Positions 1-7,927 of a stretch of DNA of 12,555 nucleotides are shown piece by piece. Source of the stretch: Burkholderiaceae bacterium. GTDB taxonomy: Bacteria; Pseudomonadota; Gammaproteobacteria; Burkholderiales; Burkholderiaceae. The DNA lies in the NCBI GenBank assembly GCA_017998575.1, contig JAGOCV010000094.1, positions 1-12,555 of the forward strand, in the 5' to 3' direction. The position numbers and the translations under genes are program-made. Within the stretch, counting starts at the first letter, position 1. Every line of letters starts with the position of its first letter. The notes under the pieces were generated by a model. The model had not been told where the DNA came from and ran no database searches. It worked only from the letters and a program-made list of their open reading frames with translations.

Positions 1-2
1 AC

Positions 3-288
3 CCCGCGCTGGTCGTTCACGGCCCGCTGCAGGCCCTGCTGATCGCCGAAGCCTGGCGCGCCTGGCACCCCGATCAGGCGCTGGCACACATGAGCCTGCG
101 TGCCCGCGCGCCGCTGTTCCTGGGCCTGCTCTACGTGTGTGCGCTGCCGTCCACGGTGCAGTCGTCGATCGCATTCACCTCGATCGGGCGGGGCAACGTG
201 CCGGCGGCGATCTGCAGCGCGTCGGTGTCCAACCTGCTGGGCATCTTCATCACGCCGGCGCTGGCGGGTGCGATGCTCGCCTCGGGCC
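3..288 (+). pseudogene. BASS-family (bile acid:Na+ symporter-like, YfeH type) transporter, internal fragment
   Basis: The frame is open from the left edge (position 3) and encodes a hydrophobic stretch with the signatures of the SBF-like/YfeH branch of the BASS superfamily: a segment beginning [13 protein letters not shown], then [11 protein letters not shown] and a helix with [14 protein letters not shown]. These proteins are polytopic inner-membrane carriers of about 330 residues; the solutes of this branch are poorly defined. Similarity is lost at about 280-290. From there the same frame gives Arg/Ala-rich, low-complexity sequence to a stop at 767, while the neighbouring frame becomes an activator protein. 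About half of the transporter (the C-terminal helices) is therefore missing, and whatever is made from this copy should not be functional. The 5' end lies outside the window. I am confident of the family; that the truncation is biological rather than an assembly join is inference. Confidence 0.7.
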
Positions 289-1515
<1,227 letters not shown>

Positions 1516-1521
1516 ACCTGA

Positions 1522-1540
1522 CGTTTCGATCAGCGAAACG
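1522..1540. promoter_or_regulatory. Perfect 7-bp inverted repeat, operator candidate upstream of the Bug gene
   Basis: The sequence CGTTTCG-ATCAG-CGAAACG is a perfect palindrome with a 5-base spacer, 7 bases after the activator's stop codon. It is not followed by a T-run, so a terminator is unlikely. A dimeric regulator binding here could control the downstream Bug gene. The regulator is not identified; the adjacent sigma-54 activator is one candidate. Confidence 0.4.
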
Positions 1541-1550
1541 CGCCGCAATC

Positions 1551-1564
1551 GGCATTGACGCTGC
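1551..1564 (+). promoter_or_regulatory. Possible sigma-54 (-24/-12) promoter for the Bug gene
   Basis: GG (1551-1552) and GC (1563-1564) are separated by exactly 10 bases (GGCATTGACGCTGC). This keeps the invariant dinucleotides plus CA after GG and T before GC of the sigma-54 consensus; the TGG and TTGC context is only partly matched. The predicted transcript would start near 1575, giving a leader of about 55 bases before the ATG at 1630. The neighbouring sigma-54 activator gives it context. It remains a weak match read by eye. Confidence 0.3.
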
Positions 1565-1629
1565 GCCCACCCGGCCCGAGCATCACCGGGCCGCATCCTG
1601 CGGCACCCACATACACACGGAGACGATCG

Positions 1630-2625
1630 ATGAAGAAGCAGTACAGGCTGCGCGTGCGCGCACTGCTGGGCGGTGCGCTGTGCACGCTCGGCGCCATGGC
1701 CGCAACGCCGGCCCAGGCCCAGGATTTCCCGCAACGCACGGTGACCCTGGTGGTGGGCTATGCGGCCGGCGGCGCCATCGACCAGTCGGCGCGGCTCATC
1801 GGCCAGGCGCTTGCGGCGAAGTGGGGTCAGTCGGTCATCGTGGACAACCGCGCGGGCGCCAACGGCACCATCGCGGCGGCGGCCGTGGCCGCCGCGAAGC
1901 CGGATGGCTACACGCTGCTGGTCACCGCCACCAGCCACACGCTCAACAAGTTCGTGATCAAGGGCCTGCGCTACGACGTCGAGAAGTCGTTCGTGCCCGT
2001 GGCGCTGACGGTGGACGTGCCCAACGTGCTGGTGGTCAACGCCGCGTCGCCCTACCAGAACGTGGGCCAGCTCGTGGCGGCCATGAGGGACAGGAAGAAG
2101 GACTTCAGCTACGCCAGCCAGGGCGTGGGCGGCATCCCGCACCTGGCGGGCGAGATGTTCAAGCTGCGCACGGGCACCGAGGCCATCCACGTGCCCTACA
2201 AGGGCGCCGCGCCCGGCATGACCGATCTGGCCGGCGGCGTGGTCGACATGTCGTTCCCCTCGCCGGGCTCGGTCATGTCGTACCTGGGGCAGGGCGGCAA
2301 GTTGCGCGCGCTGGCGGTCAGCGCCAATCAGCGTTTCCCGCAGCTCAAGGACGTGCCCACCTTCGCCGAAGCCGGCGTGCCCGACTTCGTGCTCGGCACC
2401 TGGCACGGCGTACTGGCGCCGGCCGGCACGCCGGCTGCCGTAGTGGCCAAGATCAACGCCGACATCAACGAGATCATCCAGACGCCGGCCTTCCGCGAAT
2501 CGCTGGTGGCCCAGGGCAACGTGGCCGCCTCGCCCCTCACGCCGGCGCAGTTCGCGGCCAAGATGTCCTCGGAGCTCAAGGCCTTCGAAGCGGTGGCCAG
2601 CCGGATCGACCTGACGCAGAACTGA
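1630..2625 (+). CDS. Tripartite tricarboxylate transporter (TTT) substrate-binding protein, Bug family
   Basis: This is a periplasmic solute receptor that captures a carboxylate-type ligand for a TTT transporter, or senses it. The 331 residues match the usual Bug length. A Sec signal peptide spans residues 1-30 (MKKQYRLRVR, hydrophobic core, then TPAQA before QDFP). Family landmarks are in order: VTLVVGYAAGGAIDQSAR (39-55), VIVDNRAGANGT (69-80), KPDGYTLLV (90-98), HVPYKGAAPGMTDLAGG (187-203) and VPTFAEAGVPDF (242-253). The ATG at 1630 is chosen because GGAGA sits 6 bases upstream at 1619-1623 and it opens directly into the signal peptide. An in-frame codon at 1555 would add 25 unlikely residues. 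No TTT membrane subunits lie in the window, which is normal for orphan Bug proteins. The ligand cannot be told from the sequence. Confidence 0.92.
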   Translation: MKKQYRLRVRALLGGALCTLGAMAATPAQAQDFPQRTVTLVVGYAAGGAIDQSARLIGQALAAKWGQSVIVDNRAGANGTIAAAAVAAAKPDGYTLLVTATSHTLNKFVIKGLRYDVEKSFVPVALTVDVPNVLVVNAASPYQNVGQLVAAMRDRKKDFSYASQGVGGIPHLAGEMFKLRTGTEAIHVPYKGAAPGMTDLAGGVVDMSFPSPGSVMSYLGQGGKLRALAVSANQRFPQLKDVPTFAEAGVPDFVLGTWHGVLAPAGTPAAVVAKINADINEIIQTPAFRESLVAQGNVAASPLTPAQFAAKMSSELKAFEAVASRIDLTQN

Positions 2626-2677
2626 GCCCGCGCCTCGGCGCCTGAAACCGCGCAGCGCGCGCCCGGCTTGCACGCCG

Positions 2678-2730
2678 AAGGAGACGCGATCGTGGCCAGC
2701 ACCCCTCCACGCGTGCCCGGCACGAGCCTT
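2678..2730 (+). pseudogene. Possible 5' remnant of a truncated gene downstream of the Bug gene
   Basis: AAGGAG at 2678-2683 lies 8 bases before a GTG at 2692, an excellent initiation region 66 bases after the Bug stop. The frame begins VASTPPRVPGTSLQD and then runs antisense into the 3' end of the - strand gene that stops at 2730. It looks like the first dozen codons of an operon partner whose body has been lost. It could also be a chance match or a very short unrelated ORF; I cannot name the lost gene. Confidence 0.35.
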
Positions 2731-3191
2731 CAGGACGCCTGCTGCGGCGGTGTTCGCGGGCGGGGCCCGCTGCGGTTGCGCGAGCCCAGCAGCGAGCCGG
2801 CCAGGCGGTCGACGTCGCTGCCCAGCTTCTCCACCTGCGCAGCCAGACGGCTGCGTTCGTCCTCATCGGTGCTTTGGGCCAGTTGCAGCCGGGTGGACTG
2901 CAAGGCTTCGAATGTCTGGTTCCAGATGTCGCTGCCGCTCGCCGCTCCGGCGGCCAGGCGCGGCGGCTCTGGCGGGGGCGTGCGGCGGCGGTTGCGGTGG
3001 CCGTAGCGCACGCAGCAGGCCTGGGCGGCCGAGCGTGCCGCTTCCGGTGTGGTGCGGGTACCGCTGACACCGCGCCAGTGTTTCTCTCCGGTGGCGCGCC
3101 AGGCGCTGTGCCAGCGATCGTCTTCCTGCCACAGCATCAGCTCGAAACTGCGGTTGCCGCAAATCGCGTTCTCATAGATCGCTTCCAACAT
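2730..3191 (-). CDS. Hypothetical protein, 153 aa
   Basis: I do not recognise this family. The 153-residue product has no signal peptide or membrane segment, so it is probably cytoplasmic. Residues 1-65 look like a compact, Trp-rich domain (MLEAIYENAICGNRSFELML, with W21, W27, W31 and W39). A basic, Pro-rich linker follows at about 66-80 (RNRRRTPPPEPPR). A probable short helical or coiled-coil region spans about 90-135 (heptad-like Leu in ALQSTRLQLAQ and LAAQVEKLGSDVDRLAGSLLG), and the tail is basic and Pro-rich. The start at 3191 is the first ATG; its ribosome binding site is weak. The gene is divergent from the hybrid kinase, and a TTAAC-N4-GTTAA repeat lies in the shared upstream region. 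The distinct domain composition and long uninterrupted frame favour a real gene, but no function is claimed. Confidence 0.6.
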   Translation of the reverse strand: MLEAIYENAICGNRSFELMLWQEDDRWHSAWRATGEKHWRGVSGTRTTPEAARSAAQACCVRYGHRNRRRTPPPEPPRLAAGAASGSDIWNQTFEALQSTRLQLAQSTDEDERSRLAAQVEKLGSDVDRLAGSLLGSRNRSGPRPRTPPQQAS

Positions 3192-3225
3192 GAGGGCAGT
3201 CTCGCCACGCCGGGGGCCTGTCGCA

Positions 3226-3239
3226 TTAACCTGCGTTAA
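3226..3239. promoter_or_regulatory. Inverted repeat TTAAC-N4-GTTAA in the divergent intergenic region
   Basis: The sequence TTAACCTGCGTTAA lies in an AT-richer patch 35 bases upstream of the ATG of the - strand hypothetical gene and within the region shared with the + strand kinase gene. This is a typical position and form for a small dimeric operator. No regulator can be assigned. Confidence 0.35.
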
Positions 3240-3291
3240 CGCCGCACGCGTCGACTCGCGCGACGTGATGTCGGTGCCGTCCTACATACCG

Positions 3292-3306
3292 TGGCACGGC
3301 TTGCCA
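3292..3306. promoter_or_regulatory. Inverted repeat TGGCA-N5-TGCCA upstream of the hybrid kinase gene
   Basis: TGGCA-CGGCT-TGCCA is a perfect 5-bp palindrome with a 5-base spacer, 67 bases before the chosen kinase start. It may be an operator. It superficially resembles a -24/-12 element but has the wrong internal spacing for sigma-54. Confidence 0.25.
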
Positions 3307-3373
3307 GTAGTTTGTGCGCTCGGCAGTCCCTCCCCGGGCAGCGATCACGCGACTTGCCTTCACGGGCCTGACC

Positions 3374-6300
3374 ATGCAGCACAACGACAACAGCCCATCC
3401 GACGACGCTCTGGCCCGTATCTTCGTGGGCGACAGCGAAATGGCGCAGCTCATGCGCCGCCACGACTGGCGACAGACCAGCCTGGGCGATCCGCGCGACT
3501 GGCCGCTCACGCTCAAGGTGTCGGTGCGCCTGCTGCTCACCTCGCGCTTCGAGATGTGGCTGGGCTGGGGCCCCGACATCGCTTTCCTCTACAACGACGC
3601 CTACCGCCCCACGCTCGGCATCAAGCATCCGAAGTCGCTGGGCATGGCCACGCGCGAGCTGTGGGCCGAGATCTGGGACGACGTGGCACCCCGGCTGCGC
3701 CAGGTGTACGAAAAAGGCGAGGCCACGTGGGACCGCGCGCTGCTGCTCCTGCTGCATCGCAACGGCTATCCCGAAGAGACGTACCACACGTTCTCCTACA
3801 GCCCGCTCGCCGGTGACGACGGCACGGTGCAGGGCGTGTTCTGTGCCGTGAGCGAGGAAACCGAGCGCGTGATCAGCGGGCGCCGGCTCGAATCGCTGGA
3901 GGCGCTGGCCTCGTCCATCGCGGGCGCGCAGGAGCTGCCGGATTTCTTCGCATCGGTGGGCCAGGCGGCGGCCCGGGCCGACCGCGACATCCTCTTCAGC
4001 GCGCTCTACCAGCTCGACGATGCCGGTGGTGCCACGGCGCTGCACGAGAACCTGGGGGGTGCGGCCGTGGATGCGCGCGCCGCCTGGCGGCTCGACACGC
4101 TGCGCGCCGACAACACCATCTTCGCGGTGGACGTCGAAGCGGCCGGCCTGCCCACCGGCGCATGGAACCTGCCCGCCAGGCAGGCCGCCGTGATCGCGCT
4201 GTCGCAGGCCGACCGCGAGCGGCCCCTGGGCGTGCTGGTGGTGGGGCTCAATCCGTTCAGGCCGTTCGATGACGACTACTGCAGCTACCTCAAGCTGTTC
4301 GCCGGCCAGATCGCCGCGCGCTGGACGGCGCTGAAAGAAGTGGCCGCGCGCACGGAAGAGCGCGACCGGCTGCGCGCCATGTTCAAGCAGGCGCCCAGCT
4401 TCATGGCGCTTCTGTCGGGGCCGGAGCACGTCTTCGAGTTCGCCAACGATGCCTACCTCACCCTCGTGGGCCCGCGCGACCTGGTGGGCCTGCCGGTGCG
4501 CGAGGCGCTGCCCGACGTCACGGGCCAGGGCTATTTCGAACTGCTCGACACGGTGTATTCCACCGGCCAGCCCTTCGTGGGCGAGGCGTTGCCGGTGCGC
4601 ATCCAGCGCTCGCCGGGCGCCGAGCCGGTCGACCGGTTCGTTCACCTCATCTACCAGCCGATCTTCGTCGCGGGCCAGGTGGCCGGCATCTTCGTCGACG
4701 GCTACGACGTGACGCACCAGAAGAACGCCGAGAACGCGCTGCGCCAGCTGAACGCCACGCTGGAGACGCACGTGAAAGAGCGCACCTCGGCGCTGGAGCA
4801 GGCGCTGGAGCGCCTGCGGCAGGAAGGCGAAGAACGCAGCCGCGCCGAGCGCGCCCTGCAGCGCGCCCAGAAGATGGAAGCGCTGGGCGCGCTCACCGGC
4901 GGCGTGGCGCACGACTTCAACAACTCGCTGCAGGTCATCAGTGCCAACCTGCAGCTGCTGGCCCGCATGACGGAAGACGACGCCGCCATGCGCCGCCGCG
5001 TCGAAGGCGCCCTGGGCGGCGTGGAGCGCGGCGCCAAGCTGGCCTCGCAACTGCTGTCGTTCGGCCGCCGCCAGCCGCTGGAGCCCAAGGTGGTCAACGT
5101 GGGCCGCTTCATCCGCGGGCTGGAAGAGATGCTGCGCCGCACGCTGGGCGAGAGCATCGAGGTGGAGACCGTGATCTCGGGCGGGCTGTGGAACACCTCG
5201 GTCGATCCGAGCCAGGTGGAGAACGCGGTGCTCAACCTGGCCATCAACGCGCGCGACGCGATGGAGGGCAACGGCAAGCTCACCATCGAGGCCGGCAACG
5301 CCTTCCTGGACGCCGACTACTGCAAGCAGCACGATGACGTGCGGCCCGGCCAGTACGTGATGGTCGCCGTCACCGACACCGGCTCGGGCATGCCGCCCGA
5401 GGTGATGGAACGCGCCTTCGAGCCCTTCTTCAGCACCAAGCCCGAAGGCAAGGGCACGGGGCTGGGGTTGTCGATGGTGTATGGCTTCGTCAAGCAGTCC
5501 GGCGGCCACGTGATGGTGTACAGCGAAGTGGGCGAAGGCACCACGGTCAAGCTGTACCTGCCGCGATCGATGCTGGCCGAAGACGCCGCGCCGCTCGCCT
5601 GGGCCGGCGGCCCGGTGGAAGGTGGCACCGAGACCGTGCTGGTGGTGGAGGATGACGAGGACGTGCGCGAGACCACGGTGGCCACGCTCACCGACCTGGG
5701 CTATCGCGTGCTGCGCGCGCGCAATGCCGACAGCGCGCTCACCGTCATCGACAGCGGCGCGGCCGTGGACGTGCTGTTCACCGACGTGGTGATGCCCGGT
5801 CGGCTGCGCAGCCCCGAGCTCGCGCGGATGGCGCGCCTGCGGCGGCCGGGCATCGCGGTGCTGTTCACCTCGGGCTACACCGAGAACTCCATCGTCCATG
5901 GCGGGCGGCTCGACGAAGGCGTCGAGCTGCTGTCCAAGCCCTACACCCGCGAGGCGCTGGCGCGGCGCATCCGGCACGTGATCAACAACGCAGCCCAGCG
6001 GGCGCAGGCCGCCGGACAAGGCGCCACGGCGGCATCCACGCCCGCGCCGTATGCCGTGCTGATCGTCGAAGACGAGGAATCGATCCGCACCACCACGGCG
6101 GAGTACTTCCGTGCGCTGGGGCACACGGCCCTGGAGGCCGGCAAGGCCGACAAGGCCTTGCGGCTGCTGCGCGCCGGCGCCACTTGCGACGCGATGGTCA
6201 TCGACCTGGGCCTGCCCGACATGAACGGCGCCCAGCTGGCCCGCGAAGCGCTGGCGCTGCGCCCGGGCCTGGCGCTCGTCTTCGCCAGCGGCGCGCATCC

Positions 6301-6415
6301 CGCCGCCGACCTGGTGCTGCCGCCCGGCGCGCGGGTCTTGCTCAAGCCGTACTCCGCCGCCGATCTGGCCACGGCCTGCACCGCCGCGATCCGCGAGGCG
6401 GCGCTGCCGACGTAG
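3374..6415 (+). CDS. Hybrid sensor histidine kinase with two C-terminal receiver domains
   Basis: This is a 1013-residue soluble signalling kinase with no membrane segments, so it senses a cytoplasmic or diffusible cue. Domains in order: a PAS-like N-terminal region (about 55-165, with GWGPDIAFLYNDAYRPTLG); a GAF-like region (about 170-325); a PAS domain (about 336-455, with FMALLSGPEHVFEFANDAY); a charged coiled coil (460-500); HisKA with phospho-acceptor His513 in GGVAHDFNN; and HATPase_c with the N-box Asn625 (NARDAM), Asp668 (DTGSGM) and GKGTGLGLSMVYGF. Receiver 1 spans about 753-870 with Asp804 (LFTDVVMP), and receiver 2 about 893-1010 with Asp944 (MVIDLGLPD). All catalytic residues are present. 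The ATG at 3374 is preferred; an in-frame GTG at 3314 would add 20 residues of atypical sequence. No cognate output regulator is adjacent, so signal transfer is probably to a distant partner. Receivers with intact Asp could act as a phosphate sink or relay. Confidence 0.92.
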   Translation: MQHNDNSPSDDALARIFVGDSEMAQLMRRHDWRQTSLGDPRDWPLTLKVSVRLLLTSRFEMWLGWGPDIAFLYNDAYRPTLGIKHPKSLGMATRELWAEIWDDVAPRLRQVYEKGEATWDRALLLLLHRNGYPEETYHTFSYSPLAGDDGTVQGVFCAVSEETERVISGRRLESLEALASSIAGAQELPDFFASVGQAAARADRDILFSALYQLDDAGGATALHENLGGAAVDARAAWRLDTLRADNTIFAVDVEAAGLPTGAWNLPARQAAVIALSQADRERPLGVLVVGLNPFRPFDDDYCSYLKLFAGQIAARWTALKEVAARTEERDRLRAMFKQAPSFMALLSGPEHVFEFANDAYLTLVGPRDLVGLPVREALPDVTGQGYFELLDTVYSTGQPFVGEALPVRIQRSPGAEPVDRFVHLIYQPIFVAGQVAGIFVDGYDVTHQKNAENALRQLNATLETHVKERTSALEQALERLRQEGEERSRAERALQRAQKMEALGALTGGVAHDFNNSLQVISANLQLLARMTEDDAAMRRRVEGALGGVERGAKLASQLLSFGRRQPLEPKVVNVGRFIRGLEEMLRRTLGESIEVETVISGGLWNTSVDPSQVENAVLNLAINARDAMEGNGKLTIEAGNAFLDADYCKQHDDVRPGQYVMVAVTDTGSGMPPEVMERAFEPFFSTKPEGKGTGLGLSMVYGFVKQSGGHVMVYSEVGEGTTVKLYLPRSMLAEDAAPLAWAGGPVEGGTETVLVVEDDEDVRETTVATLTDLGYRVLRARNADSALTVIDSGAAVDVLFTDVVMPGRLRSPELARMARLRRPGIAVLFTSGYTENSIVHGGRLDEGVELLSKPYTREALARRIRHVINNAAQRAQAAGQGATAASTPAPYAVLIVEDEESIRTTTAEYFRALGHTALEAGKADKALRLLRAGATCDAMVIDLGLPDMNGAQLAREALALRPGLALVFASGAHPAADLVLPPGARVLLKPYSAADLATACTAAIREAALPT

Positions 6416-6440
6416 CCGGTGTCGCGCGGTGCGGCTGTGC

Positions 6441-7241
6441 TCAATACGCCGGCCGCGCCAGCCGCTGGCTTGCCTTCGAGATCGCGTAGTTGACCAGGCA
6501 ATACATCAGCGCCACCACCAGGTACACCGGCACCAGCGCGTTGTAGTTGGCGATGAGCACCTTGGCGTTCTGCATCAGCTCGCCATAGGTGACCACGTAG
6601 CCGAAGGTGGTGTCCTTCACCACGATGACCAGTTGCGCGACGAGGGCCGGCACGATGTAGCGCAGCGCCTGCGGGAACACGATGCGGAAGAACACCTGCA
6701 CTTCCGTCATGCCCAGGCTGCGTGCCGCCTGCGTCTGGCCGCGCGGCACGGCCAGCACGCCGGCGCGGTACACCTCGGCCAGCACGGCGGCACAGCTCAG
6801 GCCCACGGGCAGGGTCAGCATCCAGTAGGTGCTGAGCTTCACGCCCGCCGAAGGCAGCACCAGAAAGCACACGTAGATGAGCAGCAGCGTGGGCACGCCG
6901 CGCAAGAACTCGATCAGGGCCACGGCCGGCCAGCGAAACAGGCGCAGCGGCGACAGCCGCCCGGCCATCAGCACCAGCCCGAACACCAGCGCGATGACGG
7001 CCGCCACCACGGCGGAGGCCAGCGTGCCCAGCAGCCCCTTGGCCAGAAAGCTCCACGTGGTGGGCAGGGCAAAGAACTGCCAGCGCCGCGCCTCCAGCTG
7101 GCCCGCCGCGTGGAACTGCCACACCACCACGGCCGCCAGCAGCACCAGCGCGGCCGCCACGGCCCCGCTGGCCGCGCGCGTGAGGGCACGGGCGCGCGGG
7201 CTGGGCGCGCCGAAGAGGATGTCTTCCAGCGCGCGACTCAT
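6441..7241 (-). CDS. Polar amino acid (glutamate-type) ABC transporter permease, GltK/GluD-like
   Basis: This is an inner-membrane permease of the HAAT family (His/Glu/Gln/Arg/opine), 266 residues. After a short polar N-terminus, a hydrophobic helix at about 24-42 precedes the core permease domain, about 68-256. The EAA loop that docks the ATPase is visible at about 171-195 (ARSLGMTE then IVFPQALR). Family motifs EFLRGVPTLLLIYVCF (111-126) and VVKDTTFGYVVTYGELM (207-223) resemble glutamate-type GluD/GltK permeases. Its ATG overlaps the stop of the upstream permease by 4 bases (ATGA), so the pair is translationally coupled. It is the last gene of the operon: its stop is 25 bases from the stop of the convergent kinase gene, leaving no room for the ATPase gene that often follows. 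It probably forms a heterodimer with the other permease. Confidence 0.9.
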   Translation of the reverse strand: MSRALEDILFGAPSPRARALTRAASGAVAAALVLLAAVVVWQFHAAGQLEARRWQFFALPTTWSFLAKGLLGTLASAVVAAVIALVFGLVLMAGRLSPLRLFRWPAVALIEFLRGVPTLLLIYVCFLVLPSAGVKLSTYWMLTLPVGLSCAAVLAEVYRAGVLAVPRGQTQAARSLGMTEVQVFFRIVFPQALRYIVPALVAQLVIVVKDTTFGYVVTYGELMQNAKVLIANYNALVPVYLVVALMYCLVNYAISKASQRLARPAY

Positions 7242-7900
7242 TTCAACACCCGCAACTTGCGTTCGAGCAGCGAGCCCAGCCAGCCGATCAGCAGACCCGA
7301 GCCCACATACATCGCCGCCGCCACCGCAAAGGCCGACATGCCCACGGCCGAATCGTTGGCGATCTTGGCCACCAGCGCCGTCAGCTCACGCCCCGGAAAC
7401 GGCACCTGCGATGCGAGCGACGTGGTCAGCATCAGCGCGATCAGCAGCGAGGTCATCGGCTGTACCACCGCGCGCAGCGCCTGCGGCAGCACGATGGAGA
7501 CGATCACGCGCAACGGCGTCATGCCCAGGCTCAACGCGGCCTCGGCCTGGCCGCCGCTCACGGTGTTGATGCCGGTGCGCAGGTAGTCGGCCGTGAAGGC
7601 CGAGCAGATCAGCGCCAGCGTGAGGATGACGGCGGGCTCGTAATCGATCAGCACCTGCAGATCGGGCAGCGCGAACACGATGAAGATCAGCAGCGCCACA
7701 CCCGGGATGTTGCGGAAGATCTCCACATGCAGCGTGAGCACGAAACGCAGCGGCTTCAACGGCAGTAGCCGCAGCAGGGCCACCCCCGTGCCCAGCGTGA
7801 AGCCCGCCACGAACGAGATCGCCGTGAGCTTCCACGTGAGCAAAAGGGCCTGCCAGAAGGCAGGCCCGTGCTCGGTCATCAACTGCGACAGCTCGCCCAT
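7238..7900 (-). CDS. Polar amino acid (glutamate-type) ABC transporter permease, GltJ/GluC-like
   Basis: This is the first permease of the uptake system, 220 residues, an inner-membrane protein with a first helix at about 19-42 and further helices around 67-80, 88-105, 145-162 and 190-207. The motif EIFRNIPGVALLIFIVF (60-76) is the family's conserved segment before the central helices. The EAA loop lies at about 119-142 (AEAALSLGMTPL then IVLPQALR). It follows the binding-protein gene by 27 bases and overlaps the next permease by 4. The ATG at 7900 has only a weak ribosome binding site. The gap before it contains CGATCAG twice (7901-7907 and 7911-7917), a small direct repeat of unknown meaning. 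The substrate class (glutamate, aspartate or related polar amino acids) is inferred from family resemblance and from the adjacent binding protein. Confidence 0.9.
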   Translation of the reverse strand: MGELSQLMTEHGPAFWQALLLTWKLTAISFVAGFTLGTGVALLRLLPLKPLRFVLTLHVEIFRNIPGVALLIFIVFALPDLQVLIDYEPAVILTLALICSAFTADYLRTGINTVSGGQAEAALSLGMTPLRVIVSIVLPQALRAVVQPMTSLLIALMLTTSLASQVPFPGRELTALVAKIANDSAVGMSAFAVAAAMYVGSGLLIGWLGSLLERKLRVLK

Positions 7901-7927
7901 CGATCAGTTGCGATCAGGCCCGCAAGC

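Noticed and set aside
100..288. In-frame extension of the sigma-54 activator upstream to an ATG at 100
   Set aside because: This stretch is the transporter gene read in the wrong frame (Arg/Cys/Ser-rich), so it is not a genuine N-terminus of the activator.
3291..3304. TGGCACGGCTTGC resembling a sigma-54 promoter before the kinase gene
   Set aside because: GG and GC are separated by 8 bases instead of the required 10; it is better described as a TGGCA-N5-TGCCA palindrome.
3236..6298. 1020-codon open frame on the - strand opposite the hybrid kinase
   Set aside because: The composition is typical of antisense GC-rich shadow frames (His, Arg, Gln, Gly, Ala), with no domain signature; the sense strand encodes a complete kinase with all catalytic motifs.
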